Shown piece after piece: positions 30,533 through 39,614 of a DNA stretch of 64,000 nt (positions are counted from its first letter, which is position 1; each line of letters opens with the position of its first letter). Below the pieces are notes generated by a model. That model had not been told where the DNA came from, did no database searches, and worked only from the letters and a program-made list of their open reading frames with translations. Source of the DNA: Aurantimicrobium minutum. GTDB taxonomy: Bacteria > Actinomycetota > Actinomycetes > Actinomycetales > Microbacteriaceae. The translations under genes and the position numbers were made by a program. The stretch spans positions 124,001 to 188,000 of the forward strand of contig NZ_JARXVT010000002.1 of the NCBI RefSeq assembly GCF_029892845.1, given 5' to 3'.

Positions 30533-33500
30533 TTAGATCTCGTCGATAGACGAAGACTCGAAACGGGTTGAGATGTTGATACCGAGCTCTTCAGCTGCGC
30601 GGTATGCCTCATCGTCGTTGTCGCGGAGGCTGACGACATCGCCAGCTTCGTTGAGAACTTCAACGTTGAGACCGAGGGACTGCATTTCCTTCATGAGAAC
30701 GCGGAACGACTCGGGGATACCGGGTTCCTGGATGTTCTCGCCCTTGACGATGGCTTCGTAAACCTTGACGCGGCCCACGATGTCGTCGGACTTGATGGTG
30801 AGGAGTTCCTGGAGTGCGTAAGCGGCACCATAAGCTTCCAGTGCCCACACCTCCATCTCACCGAATCGCTGTCCACCGAACTGTGCCTTACCACCAAGAG
30901 GCTGCTGCGTGATCATCGAGTAAGGACCCGTTGAACGTGCGTGAATCTTGTCATCGACAAGGTGGTGCAGCTTCAGGATGTACATGTAACCAACCGAGAT
31001 GGGCTCAGGGAATGGTTCACCCGAACGGCCATCGAAGAGGTTTGCCTTACCGGAAGAGCCGATGAGGCGGTCACCGTCACGAGTAGGAATCGTGGAGTCA
31101 AGCAGACCCGCGATTTCGTCCTCGAGAGCGCCGTCGAATACAGGAGTAGCAACCTTGGTGCCAGGGGCAGCCTCGTGTGCTTCTGCAGGAAGGTGTGCTG
31201 CCCACTCAGGTGAGCCGTCAACCTTCCAACCCTGCTTCGCAATCCAACCAAGGTGGGTCTCAAGGACCTGACCGAAGTTCATACGACCGGGGATACCGAG
31301 CGGGTTGAGAACCACGTCAACGGGGGTACCGTCTTCGAGGAATGGCATGTCTTCAACAGGGAGAATCTTGGCGATAACACCCTTGTTTCCGTGACGTCCA
31401 GCGAGCTTGTCACCTTCGGTGATCTTACGCTTCTGGGCGATGTAGACAACAACGCGCTGGTTGACGCCCGAGCCGAGCTCGTCTTCGTCGTTCACTGCGT
31501 CGAATACCTTCACACCAATGATGGTTCCGGACTCACCGTGAGGAACCTTCAGCGAGGTGTCGCGAACTTCGCGGCTCTTCTCGTTGAAGATGGCGCGGAG
31601 CAGACGCTCTTCGGCAGAAAGCTCGGTCTCACCCTTAGGAGTGACCTTACCGACGAGGATGTCGCCGGGGCGAACCTCTGCACCGATGCGAATGATGCCG
31701 CGCTCATCGAGGTTAGCGATGAGTTCAGGGGACACGTTGGGGAGGTCGCGAGTGATCTCTTCCTTACCCAGCTTGGTGTCTCGTGCATCAACGTCATATT
31801 CCTCGATGTGAATCGAAGAAAGGACGTCGTCCTGCACGAGACGCTGCGACAGGATGATCGCGTCCTCGAAGTTGTGACCTTCCCACGGCATGAATGCCAC
31901 GAGGAGGTTCTTACCCAGAGCCAGTTCACCGTTCTCGGTGGCAGGACCATCAGCGATGACCTGGCCAACCTCAACACGCTCACCAGCGGTCACGATGACA
32001 CGGTGGTTGTAGCTGGTTCCCTGGTTCGAACGGTCGAACTTACGGAGGAAGTAATCCTCGGTTCCACCTTCGTCGAGCTGAACGGTGACGACATCAGCCG
32101 AAACCTCAGAAACGACACCGGCCTTGTTGGTGAGGATAACGTCACCAGCATCGATAGCGGCGAAGTTTTCCATACCGGTACCAACCAGTGGGCTTTCGCT
32201 GCGCAGCAGTGGCACAGCCTGACGCTGCATGTTGGCACCCATGAGTGCGCGGTTAGCATCGTCGTGCTCGAGGAATGGAATCAGCGAAGTACCGACAGAA
32301 ACCATCTGGCGAGGAGAAACGTCCATGTAGTCCACCTCAGCGGCAGGAACGAGTTCAACCTCTCCACCCTTACGACGGACGAGCACGCGCTCTTCAGCGA
32401 AGTGGCTGTCCTTGGTAAGAGGTGCGTTGGCCTGTGCAACAACGAAGTCATCTTCTTCCGAAGCGGTGAGGTAATCGATGTTCTCGGTTACCTTGCCCTT
32501 GACGACGCGGCGGTACGGGGTCTCAATGAAACCAAAGGCGTTGATACGCGCGAACGATGCGAGCGAACCAATCAGACCAATGTTGGGACCTTCAGGAGTT
32601 TCAATGGGGCACATACGTCCGTAGTGGGACGAGTGAACGTCACGAACCTCAACACCTGCACGCTCACGCGACAGACCACCGGGGCCCAGCGCCGAAAGAC
32701 GACGCTTGTGGGTCAGGCCGGCGAGAGGGTTGTTCTGGTCCATGAACTGTGACAGCTGAGAAGTACCGAAGAACTCCTTGATAGCTGCGACAACGGGACG
32801 CACGTTGATCAGGGTCTGAGGGGTAATTGCCTCAATGTCCTGAGTGGTCATACGCTCGCGAACGACGCGCTCCATACGGGAAAGACCGGTACGAACCTGG
32901 TTCTGGATGAGCTCACCCACGGCACGGATACGACGGTTACCGAAGTGGTCGATGTCGTCTACGTCGAGACGAATCTCTGCCTTCTTGCCTTCGCGAAGAC
33001 CGGTGAAGGTCTTCTCGTCGTTGTGCAGTGCGACCAAGTACTTGATGGTTGCGATGATGTCTGCAACAGAAAGTACGGAGTCAGTCAGCGGAGCTTCAAG
33101 ACCGAGCTTGCGGTTGATCTTGTAACGACCAACCTTGGCCAGGTCGTAACGCTTGTGGCTGAAGAAGAAGTTGTCGAGAAGTGCACGTGCAGCCTCAGCA
33201 GCAACCTGCTCTCCTGGACGGAGCTTGCGGTAGATGTCGCGGAGCGCATCTTCCTTGGTGAGGATGGTGTCCTTTTCCAAGGTCTGCAGGATGGAGTCGT
33301 AACCAGCGAACTCGGTTGCGATCTCTTCGCTGGTCATACCCAGCGCCTTGAGGAAGATGGTGACGGACTGCTTGCGCTTACGGTCAATACGAACACCAAC
33401 AGCGTCACGCTTGTCGATTTCGAATTCGAGCCAAGCACCACGGCTTGGGATGATGCGTGCGGAGTAGACGTCCTTGTCAGAGGTCTTTTCCTGCTCGCGG

Positions 33501-34027
33501 TCGAAGTACACTCCAGGTGAACGAACCAGCTGAGAAACAACAACACGCTCGGTGCCGTTGATGATGAAGGTTCCCTTGGGGGTCATCAGTGGGAAGTCAC
33601 CCATGAACACGGTCTGGGTCTTGATTTCACCCGTGACGTGGTTCATGAACTCTGCCTCGACGTAGAGAGGAGCAGCGTAGGTCTTGCCACGCTCCTTGCA
33701 CTCGAAGATCGAGTACTTCTCAGGCTCGAGATAAGGGTTAGTGAAGGACAGCTGCATGGTCTCATCGAGGTTCTCGATGGGAGAGATCTCTTCAAAGATC
33801 TCTTCTAGACCAGTACGCGAAGGGAGGTCCTGACGGCCTTCCTTCTTCGCCTCTGCCAAACGCTTCTGCCAGTGCTCGTTACCGACGAGCCAGTCAAAGC
33901 TCTCGGTTTGAAGTGCCAGCAGATCGGGGACAGTGAGCGTGTCTGTGATCTTCGCGAACGACAGGCGCGATGCGGTACGGCCGTTCTTAATGGACTTGGT
34001 GTCTTTTGCGTTGCGCGCAGCAGCCAA
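30533..34027 (-). CDS. rpoB: RNA polymerase beta subunit
   Basis: 1164 residues. The rifampicin region reads [20 protein letters not shown] followed by [11 protein letters not shown], with the Asp, His and Ser positions linked to resistance all in the sensitive state. The start is TTG at 34027 with GGAGG eight bases upstream. Divergent from the spermidine-synthase-like gene. Confidence 0.98.
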   Translation of the reverse strand: MAAARNAKDTKSIKNGRTASRLSFAKITDTLTVPDLLALQTESFDWLVGNEHWQKRLAEAKKEGRQDLPSRTGLEEIFEEISPIENLDETMQLSFTNPYLEPEKYSIFECKERGKTYAAPLYVEAEFMNHVTGEIKTQTVFMGDFPLMTPKGTFIINGTERVVVSQLVRSPGVYFDREQEKTSDKDVYSARIIPSRGAWLEFEIDKRDAVGVRIDRKRKQSVTIFLKALGMTSEEIATEFAGYDSILQTLEKDTILTKEDALRDIYRKLRPGEQVAAEAARALLDNFFFSHKRYDLAKVGRYKINRKLGLEAPLTDSVLSVADIIATIKYLVALHNDEKTFTGLREGKKAEIRLDVDDIDHFGNRRIRAVGELIQNQVRTGLSRMERVVRERMTTQDIEAITPQTLINVRPVVAAIKEFFGTSQLSQFMDQNNPLAGLTHKRRLSALGPGGLSRERAGVEVRDVHSSHYGRMCPIETPEGPNIGLIGSLASFARINAFGFIETPYRRVVKGKVTENIDYLTASEEDDFVVAQANAPLTKDSHFAEERVLVRRKGGEVELVPAAEVDYMDVSPRQMVSVGTSLIPFLEHDDANRALMGANMQRQAVPLLRSESPLVGTGMENFAAIDAGDVILTNKAGVVSEVSADVVTVQLDEGGTEDYFLRKFDRSNQGTSYNHRVIVTAGERVEVGQVIADGPATENGELALGKNLLVAFMPWEGHNFEDAIILSQRLVQDDVLSSIHIEEYDVDARDTKLGKEEITRDLPNVSPELIANLDERGIIRIGAEVRPGDILVGKVTPKGETELSAEERLLRAIFNEKSREVRDTSLKVPHGESGTIIGVKVFDAVNDEDELGSGVNQRVVVYIAQKRKITEGDKLAGRHGNKGVIAKILPVEDMPFLEDGTPVDVVLNPLGIPGRMNFGQVLETHLGWIAKQGWKVDGSPEWAAHLPAEAHEAAPGTKVATPVFDGALEDEIAGLLDSTIPTRDGDRLIGSSGKANLFDGRSGEPFPEPISVGYMYILKLHHLVDDKIHARSTGPYSMITQQPLGGKAQFGGQRFGEMEVWALEAYGAAYALQELLTIKSDDIVGRVKVYEAIVKGENIQEPGIPESFRVLMKEMQSLGLNVEVLNEAGDVVSLRDNDDEAYRAAEELGINISTRFESSSIDEI

Positions 34028-34137
34028 GGAAATAACCTCCGTGGGTCCCGTCGGACCATCATGGTTTCGGTTGGTGTGGGATGTTTTGCGAACTCGAAAA
34101 TCCCGCTAAAGTGGGGCAACCCGCAGAGTTATCTGCA

Positions 34138-34211
34138 AGTTTCAGAAACTGTCACCCCACCGCAATATGAGGGCATGACAAAACTTCGAGCGCAAATAAC
34201 AACTCTATAAC
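34138..34211. promoter_or_regulatory. Divergent promoter region between rpoB and the methyltransferase-like gene
   Basis: The 231-base gap contains a 13-bp palindrome AGTTTC-A-GAAACT at 34138-34150. On the plus strand TATAAC at 34206-34211, with CTTCGA 16 bases upstream, is a reasonable -10 for the rightward gene. No clear rpoB promoter stands out on the minus strand. Confidence 0.3.
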
Positions 34212-34258
34212 GGCTTGCGGGTCTGTGTCTAGTTCAGATTTGTAGGTGGTGAGTGGCT

Positions 34259-35119
34259 ATGGCAGAAAAACCAGCCATCACGCTCAAATCTTCTGGATTG
34301 CGCGCCACCATCGAGCCAGACCCCTATCAAGATGGAGCTTTCATCCTCGAAGTGGATGGAACACCTCAATCTCACGTCTTTGTTGATGATCCCGGTGAGC
34401 TGTTCTTCGAATACATCCGCCGTATCGGCCATGTGCTGGACCAAGTTTCTGCTCCTGGCCAGCCCATCACCGCTGTTCACCTAGGCGGCGGAGCACTCAC
34501 TCTCCCCCGTTACATTGAGGCAACCCGTCCTGGTTCCCGGCAGCAAGTTGTTGAACTCGAGCAAGACCTGATCGACTTCGTCCGCGAACACCTTCCTTTA
34601 CAGCGCAATGCCAATATCCGTATTCGTTACGGCGACGCCCGCGAAGTCATGGGCAAACTGCCCACCGGACTTCACGGCAATGTCGACGTCGTCATCGTGG
34701 ATGTCTTTAGTGGTGCTCGGACTCCCGCCCATGTGACCTCAGTTGAGTTCTACACGGAAGCAGCAAAGCTGCTCTCCCCCAGCGGAGTGCTCATTGTGAA
34801 TGTGGCCGATGGGCCAGGGCTGGCTTTTGCCCGAGGCCAGGCTGCCACGCTGCAGGCTGTTCTTCCCAATGTCATTGCTCTGGCAGAGACGCAAGTGCTC
34901 AAGGGGCGTCGCTTTGGAAATGTCGTTCTGGTCGGCAGTGGCGATGAGTCCATTGGACACTGGTTGCCCAGGCTTCTGGCCGGTGGTCCGCATCCTGCCA
35001 AGGCCGTAGAAGGTGCGGAGATGAAGCAGTTCATTGCCAACGCTCCGATTGTGTTGGACACCACTGCCATCCCAAGTCCCACCCCTAATAAGACGCTCTT
35101 CCAGATTTCCAAGAAGTAG
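34259..35119 (+). CDS. Spermidine-synthase-like SAM-dependent enzyme
   Basis: 286 residues. A class I methyltransferase fold of the SpeE type: AVHLGGGALTLPRYIEATRP (nucleotide-binding loop), VVELEQDLIDFVRE (acidic residue for the ribose), RYGDAREVM and VIVDVFSGARTP. The usual aminopropyltransferase active-site Asp cluster is not intact, so polyamine synthesis should not be assumed. ATG 34259 is chosen because GGTGAG lies five bases upstream; GTG 34253 would add two residues. It is followed two bases later by a SprT-like gene. Confidence 0.8.
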   Translation: MAEKPAITLKSSGLRATIEPDPYQDGAFILEVDGTPQSHVFVDDPGELFFEYIRRIGHVLDQVSAPGQPITAVHLGGGALTLPRYIEATRPGSRQQVVELEQDLIDFVREHLPLQRNANIRIRYGDAREVMGKLPTGLHGNVDVVIVDVFSGARTPAHVTSVEFYTEAAKLLSPSGVLIVNVADGPGLAFARGQAATLQAVLPNVIALAETQVLKGRRFGNVVLVGSGDESIGHWLPRLLAGGPHPAKAVEGAEMKQFIANAPIVLDTTAIPSPTPNKTLFQISKK

Positions 35120-35121
35120 TT

Positions 35122-35580
35122 GTGGCAGATCTCGATCGTGTGACCACGTGGGCGGATGCCCTCATCCGCTTGCACTTGGATCCGACCATCTGGAGTTTTG
35201 GCTTTGACCATGCCCGCACGCGAGCTGGTCTGTGTAATTTCACCGACAAGCGCATCACCGTCTCGAGGCACCTCGCTGCCAAGTATGAAGATGATGAAGT
35301 GCACCAGATTTTGCTGCATGAAGTCGCCCATGCCATTGCCGGCCCCCGAGCAGGTCATGGACCGACCTGGAAAAAGATTGCCTACGACCTGGGTTATGAC
35401 GGCAAGCGCACCCACGACGGCAGCGCTGCCAATGAACTTGCTCCGTGGCTCGGAACGTGCCCGCGAGGCCATGAACACTTCCGGTTCCGGGAACCCAAGA
35501 AGGTACTCAGCTGTGGTGAGTGTGGTCGCGGGTTTAATCGCGCAAATTTAATCACCTGGCAACGCAGAGAAATCGGCTAG
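35122..35580 (+). CDS. SprT-like zinc metallopeptidase-domain protein
   Basis: 152 residues from GTG 35122, two bases after the preceding stop. The zinc-binding HEVAH is at residues 66-70 with a further H79, the gluzincin-like pattern of SprT/Spartan domains. C113, H117, C131 and C134 form a likely C-terminal zinc ribbon (LSCGECGRGF). SprT-like proteins in eukaryotes cut DNA-protein crosslinks; the bacterial role is not established. Tight spacing suggests an operon with the gene before it. Confidence 0.85.
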   Translation: MADLDRVTTWADALIRLHLDPTIWSFGFDHARTRAGLCNFTDKRITVSRHLAAKYEDDEVHQILLHEVAHAIAGPRAGHGPTWKKIAYDLGYDGKRTHDGSAANELAPWLGTCPRGHEHFRFREPKKVLSCGECGRGFNRANLITWQRREIG

Positions 35581-35583
35581 CGT

Positions 35584-35611
35584 GTGTGCAGGGGGATTTC
35601 CCCCTGCACAC
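35584..35611 (+). terminator. Hairpin between the SprT-like and SRPBCC-like genes
   Basis: 12-bp stem GTGTGCAGGGGG / CCCCCTGCACAC with an ATTT loop, four bases after the SprT-like stop and 13 bases before the next GTG start. Possibly a terminator; its closeness to the next Shine-Dalgarno could also affect translation of that gene. Confidence 0.6.
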
Positions 35612-35624
35612 CCAAGGGATTCTC

Positions 35625-36095
35625 GTGAACGTCTTTCTTCGCCTCACGCTCGACTGCGAGCCTGACGCTGCTTGGCGTGCGATTGCGAACCCTGCTGTTT
35701 TCAATGCTGTGTCTTCACCACTGATGAAGATCACCAGCAAAGAAAAGGGCGGTTTTCCAGAAGCCTGGCTTGGTGACGGTCCTCACGAAGTGTCCATGAG
35801 ACTTCTCGGTTTCATTCCCATGGGCCGTCAAACCATTGACATCTCCTTCACCCAACGCCCCGGTGGTGTGCGAATGATGGTGGATTCTGGCAAGCCCTTG
35901 TCTGGCCCACTTGCAGTGGTGAAGTCGTGGGATCACCGAATGGCGGTGTCAGAAACAGGAAACAAGCAGACGCTGTATCGCGACCGCTTGGTGATCAAAG
36001 CAGGTCTGCTCACGCCCCTGTTGTTTCTGGGAATGTGGACGTTCTGGCAGATTCGTGGAGCCAAGCTGAAAAAGCTTGCCCCGACCTGGAAGTAA
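35625..36095 (+). CDS. SRPBCC (START-like) family protein, probable
   Basis: 156 residues from GTG 35625, which has AAGGGA five bases upstream. A longer frame from GTG 35586 would start inside the hairpin and is not used. It begins NVFLRLTLDCEPDAAWRAIA, the strand-helix start typical of START-like ligand-binding domains. A hydrophobic segment (LLTPLLFLGMWTFWQIRGA) and basic C-terminus follow. No ligand or reaction can be assigned. Confidence 0.7.
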   Translation: MNVFLRLTLDCEPDAAWRAIANPAVFNAVSSPLMKITSKEKGGFPEAWLGDGPHEVSMRLLGFIPMGRQTIDISFTQRPGGVRMMVDSGKPLSGPLAVVKSWDHRMAVSETGNKQTLYRDRLVIKAGLLTPLLFLGMWTFWQIRGAKLKKLAPTWK

Positions 36096-36101
36096 AACTA
36101 C

Positions 36102-37160
36102 TTAGTCGCGCAGCGACTCGGACTCATCGATCGACACCATCGCGTCGGCCGAAGCAAGAGCCTTGAGTTCGAGAGAGAATTCGCGCATCGCTTCGCGCTG
36201 ACGCTCGAGACCGTCACGACGACGCTCTGCCTTCTCCATCATTTCTGCAGCGTGCTCGTCGAAGAGGATCGCCAGGGTTTCAGCGCGTGAACGTGCACGG
36301 CTAATCATGTTGGTTGCAGATTCGCGTGCTGCTGACAGAAGAGCCTCAGCATCGTTACGCGCACTTTCGGAGAAAGTATCGGTCTGCTCGTTGAGGTTGT
36401 CTGCTTCATCAGCAGCGTCACGACGAGTGTCGGAAGCTTCCTGCGTCTGAGCCTCAACAAAAGCAACTGCTTCTTCGTGACGAGTCAGACGCTCACGCTC
36501 TGCCTCTTCCAAAGCAAGCTTGATCTCACGCTCAATGCGGAGCTGTTCACGCTCTGCAATCTGACGGAGAGTTTCAAGCTCAGTCTTGACGTCTTCAATT
36601 TCCTGGTGGAGACGCGAACGAACTTCAGCAGCGTCACGCTCAGCTTCAGCAACAAGGGCTGCCTCACGGCGCATCGCTGTTTCCTTGAGGGTCTGACCCT
36701 GAAGAATCAGCGTCTCTGCTTCCATTGACAGCTGAGAAACTTCGCGCTCAACCTCGAGGCGCTTGTCCTCGATCTTGGCTTCAGTTTCGTTGACCAGGTT
36801 CGTGGCCTGGTTGCGAGCGGTGCGAGTGACTTGCTCTGCTGCAGCACGAGCAGATTCGCGCACAACCTTGGCGTCAGCGTCAGCATCGCCAACGAGTTTG
36901 TCTGCCTGCTCTTCTGCAACACGAAGGGTCTGCTCAAAAGCAGAACCAAGGTCAGCAAAGGTGGGCTTGGCGTTAGAGCGACGCAGAGCGTCACGCATAT
37001 CTGCAAGTTCACGCTCGAGCTTGTCTACGGTTGCGACACCAGAACGAGTGGTCTGGAGAAGTTCTTCCACGCGAGATTCAGCATCGCGGAATGCGCGCTT
37101 CACATCTGCGGGGTCATAGCCGTTCTTGCGAACGGTGCGGAAGTTACGAGTGATGTCCAT
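36102..37160 (-). CDS. DivIVA-like coiled-coil protein (paralogue 2)
   Basis: 352 residues, almost wholly charged coiled coil rich in Glu, Ala and Arg. The N-terminus (NGYDPADVKRAFRDAESRVE) resembles the short lipid-binding/oligomerisation start of DivIVA proteins. A box AKPTFADLGSAFEQTLRVAE is shared with the upstream gene. DivIVA proteins recruit partners to curved membrane at poles and septa in actinobacteria; a polar or scaffold role is inference. It lies nine bases after its paralogue. Confidence 0.75.
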   Translation of the reverse strand: MDITRNFRTVRKNGYDPADVKRAFRDAESRVEELLQTTRSGVATVDKLERELADMRDALRRSNAKPTFADLGSAFEQTLRVAEEQADKLVGDADADAKVVRESARAAAEQVTRTARNQATNLVNETEAKIEDKRLEVEREVSQLSMEAETLILQGQTLKETAMRREAALVAEAERDAAEVRSRLHQEIEDVKTELETLRQIAEREQLRIEREIKLALEEAERERLTRHEEAVAFVEAQTQEASDTRRDAADEADNLNEQTDTFSESARNDAEALLSAARESATNMISRARSRAETLAILFDEHAAEMMEKAERRRDGLERQREAMREFSLELKALASADAMVSIDESESLRD

Positions 37161-37169
37161 GTCTCAGCC

Positions 37170-38315
37170 CTAGCCTTCCGACTTCTCGGGGGCAACAGAC
37201 TCATCGAGCATGCCGAAAGACTCCACGGAAATTTCTTCCTCAACGTGCTTGTCAACAATCGTGTCAAAGTCGTAAGGCATTTCTGCGTCATCAGAAACAC
37301 GCTCACTCATCGAGATAATGCGCAACTCAGAGTTGAAAGCTTCAACAGCTTCACGCTCGAAGGAAAGATCTTCCACAAGCTGCTCTCCGTTGGCCAAGAG
37401 AACAGCGTTACGTTCTTCGAGACGTTCGGTCAGGGTCTGTGCACGAGCACGAGCACGGCGAACAATGCCTGCTGCGGTCTCGCGAGCTTCACGAACCAGA
37501 GCAACACCGTCTTGACGAGCCTGGCCGAAGTTCTTCTGTGCTTCAACGACCATCTCGCGAGCACGCAAGCGAGCCTCATCGAGCTGCTGCTGAGAATCTT
37601 CTAGCAAGTGACGGATGTAGGTTTCGTTCTCGGAAGCGAGACGAGTACTTTCGCGCTCTGCCTTCGCACGAGCGGCATCCACCTCGTCGCTGATGCGACG
37701 GTGGTCACGCTCGTGGAGCTGACGAAGTGTTGCAATCTCTCCACGTGACTGATCAATCTCGCGGGCAAGCTCAACCTCAAGATTGGCTCGCTTCTGCTCA
37801 CCCTCTGCGGAGATCGAAGCTGCAACTTGTTGCGCTTCAGCAAACTGAGCCTCAGCATTGGCGAAAGATGCACGGGCTGCCTTGAGAGTGTCTTCAAACT
37901 TCTTTTCAGACTCTGTGAGGAGACGTTCAACGCGGCTTTCAGCATCTGCTACAACCTTGACGGCCTGCTTGTCCGCAGTTTCGGTAATCGATGCAGCATC
38001 TGCTTCGGCAGCACGACGAGTGCTGGAGCTGGAATTCTGGGCATCCGCAATGAGCTTGCCGGCCTGCTCTTCAGCAACGCGAAGCGTCTGCTCAAAAGCG
38101 GCACCCAAGTCAGAGAAGGAAGGCTTAGCGCTGGCGCGCTTCATCGCACTGCGGACCTCTGCGATTTCTCGGGTCAAGGTGTCGATGCGCTTATCGATTT
38201 CAGCGCGCTCAGACTCCAGTCGAGATACCTCAACCTGGACGTCACTCAGTGCAACGTTTACTTGCTCAGGGTCTAAGCCTTTTTTGGCAAGCACAACGGG
38301 AAGATCGTTATCCAC
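37170..38315 (-). CDS. DivIVA-like coiled-coil protein (paralogue 1)
   Basis: 381 residues from a GTG with AAAGGA just upstream. It starts with KKGLDPEQVNVALSDVQVEV, then carries the shared box AKPSFSDLGAAFEQTLRVAE and a long coiled coil to about residue 335. An acidic C-terminal tail (~45 residues) is absent from the downstream paralogue. First gene of a two-gene operon; TATACT at 38358-38363 on the minus strand is a likely -10. The pair most likely arose by tandem duplication and may form hetero-oligomers. Confidence 0.75.
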   Translation of the reverse strand: MDNDLPVVLAKKGLDPEQVNVALSDVQVEVSRLESERAEIDKRIDTLTREIAEVRSAMKRASAKPSFSDLGAAFEQTLRVAEEQAGKLIADAQNSSSSTRRAAEADAASITETADKQAVKVVADAESRVERLLTESEKKFEDTLKAARASFANAEAQFAEAQQVAASISAEGEQKRANLEVELAREIDQSRGEIATLRQLHERDHRRISDEVDAARAKAERESTRLASENETYIRHLLEDSQQQLDEARLRAREMVVEAQKNFGQARQDGVALVREARETAAGIVRRARARAQTLTERLEERNAVLLANGEQLVEDLSFEREAVEAFNSELRIISMSERVSDDAEMPYDFDTIVDKHVEEEISVESFGMLDESVAPEKSEG

Positions 38316-38400
38316 GGTGTCCTTTCGCCAAACAAGCCAGAATAAACAGTCTTGACAAGTATACGGGCTGTTTTTTGCGAAATTTTAGGGGACAAGTACA

Positions 38401-38423
38401 AATAGGGGGTTTATCCCCCTATT
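38401..38423 (-). terminator. Terminator after the DUF4916 gene
   Basis: Perfect 9-bp stem AATAGGGGG / CCCCCTATT with a TTTAT loop, 11 bases beyond the stop of the Nudix-like gene and upstream of the coiled-coil operon promoter. Confidence 0.75.
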
Positions 38424-38434
38424 CGCAGAAAGCT

Positions 38435-38974
38435 CTATTTCAGTGCTCCCACAGAGGCCAACGCGGCACGAAGAAGAGTTCCACGACCGCCTTCCATCTC
38501 TGCAGTCACCGCTTCACTAGCCGCCTCTTGGGGAGTGAGCCAGGTAATTTCGAGGGCATCTTGACGTGGATCACAGGTCCCTGTGACGGGAACGACATAT
38601 GCCAGGGACACCGCGTGCTGACGCTCATCCGTGAATTGGGAGATACCGGGAAGAGGGAAGTACTCTGCAACGTGGAATGGATTGGGGTTCGCTGGCAACA
38701 GCGGGAAGGCCATCGGGCCCAGGTCTTTCTCGAGGTGGCGGAACAACGCTTCACGCAGTGTTTCCCCATACATCACACGTCCGGAAACGATTGTGCGGCG
38801 CATGCCACCGGTGGCGTTAGCGCGAAGCAGCAACCCGACCTCCGTCACAACTCCTAGGCCATCAACACGCACAGGGACGGCCTCGACATAGAGAAGAGGC
38901 AAGCGGCGGCGGATAGAGGAGAGTTCGTCATCACTGAGCCAGCCGCCGTTGGGATCTGGAGTTCGCACGCTCAT
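38435..38974 (-). CDS. Nudix-like protein, DUF4916 type
   Basis: 179 residues. The Nudix-box region reads GETLREALFRHLEKDLGP; compared with the canonical GX5EX7REUXEEXGU motif the catalytic REUXEE part is altered (RHLEKD), as I recall for DUF4916 proteins. Hydrolase activity is therefore uncertain. The start MSVRTPDPNGGWLSDDE is typical for the group. It is divergent from the small acidic gene at 39122. Confidence 0.75.
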   Translation of the reverse strand: MSVRTPDPNGGWLSDDELSSIRRRLPLLYVEAVPVRVDGLGVVTEVGLLLRANATGGMRRTIVSGRVMYGETLREALFRHLEKDLGPMAFPLLPANPNPFHVAEYFPLPGISQFTDERQHAVSLAYVVPVTGTCDPRQDALEITWLTPQEAASEAVTAEMEGGRGTLLRAALASVGALK

Positions 38975-39067
38975 GACCTATTTCTATCGGAAACTGGCAC
39001 GAGAAGGTGGGATATCTCCAGAGAGTGCACAACAAGTGCAATTAAGGGGAAAACCACCTTGAGGGCA

Positions 39068-39105
39068 GGGGAATTCCCCCGGTATTGTTTAATCTGAAAG
39101 ATTAA
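39068..39105. promoter_or_regulatory. Two palindromes upstream of the small acidic gene
   Basis: GGGGAATTCCCC (39068-39079), a perfect 12-bp palindrome, is followed by TTAATCT-GAA-AGATTAA (39089-39105). Both lie in the 147-base gap between divergent genes, ending 16 bases before the rightward ATG. They are candidate operators; the second could also form a hairpin in the 5' leader. Confidence 0.4.
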
Positions 39106-39121
39106 GCCGTTCGGGGGAACA

Positions 39122-39397
39122 ATGACAGAGGAATCAAGCGCCTTCTTTGAGGATGAGCTTGATGCTTTCAAATTCCGCAACGAAATGCGTAAGCGTCCTG
39201 ACTATGTGGTGAAGTATCCCGACATAGTCGGCCTGTCCAGCGATGAGTTTTACGACCGCATTCGCCAGGACAATGAGATACTCGCGAACAATCCCATTCC
39301 CGTCATTGAACCGGAAGAAGAGAACACAGTTGACGAACAACCTGTCTCTCGTTTGAGCAAGCTCAAAGGTTTGTTTTCTTCACCCGACGCTTCTTAG
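39122..39397 (+). CDS. Small acidic protein of unknown function
   Basis: 91 residues (MTEESSAFFEDELDAFKFRN...), rich in Asp and Glu, no membrane segment or signal peptide. GGGGGAA just upstream serves as Shine-Dalgarno. The middle (YPDIVGLSSDEFYDRIRQDN) looks helical. I do not recognise a family. Its last 35 bases overlap the end of the convergent Ser-repeat gene. Confidence 0.65.
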   Translation: MTEESSAFFEDELDAFKFRNEMRKRPDYVVKYPDIVGLSSDEFYDRIRQDNEILANNPIPVIEPEEENTVDEQPVSRLSKLKGLFSSPDAS

Positions 39398-39605
39398 AAG
39401 CCATCAGCCCTAAGAAGGCCAGGCTCGACATGATGCTCAGCACGCTGAGGAATGAACCGACAGAAAAAATACTGCCGAAAGATCCAATGGATCCGATCGA
39501 GAACGCAGAACCTCTGGAACCAATCGACATAAACGAGTTGGTTGACCACAGACTCAAGACCGAGTTCTTGGAACCAATGCTTTTGATCGAGTTGTCGTTT
39601 TCCAT
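39363..39605 (-). CDS. Small protein with serine at every third residue
   Basis: 80 residues. Serine occupies every third position without a break from S6 to S60, 19 in a row; the two residues between are mostly Ile, Val, Leu, Phe, Met and Gly (SIGSIGSFGSIFSVGS). The end is a short hydrophobic stretch (LAFLGLMA) and a basic tail (KKRRVKK). It starts nine bases after the DUF2834 gene on the same strand, so the two are probably one operon. Similar Ser-periodic sequences occur, as far as I recall, in other actinobacterial hypothetical proteins, but I know of no assigned function. See findings. Confidence 0.7.
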   Translation of the reverse strand: MENDNSIKSIGSKNSVLSLWSTNSFMSIGSRGSAFSIGSIGSFGSIFSVGSFLSVLSIMSSLAFLGLMASKKRRVKKTNL

Positions 39606-39614
39606 GACTTCAGC

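Noticed and set aside
31253-32752. 499-codon plus-strand frame inside rpoB
   Set aside because: Mirror of rpoB coding bias with no family resemblance or ribosome-binding site.
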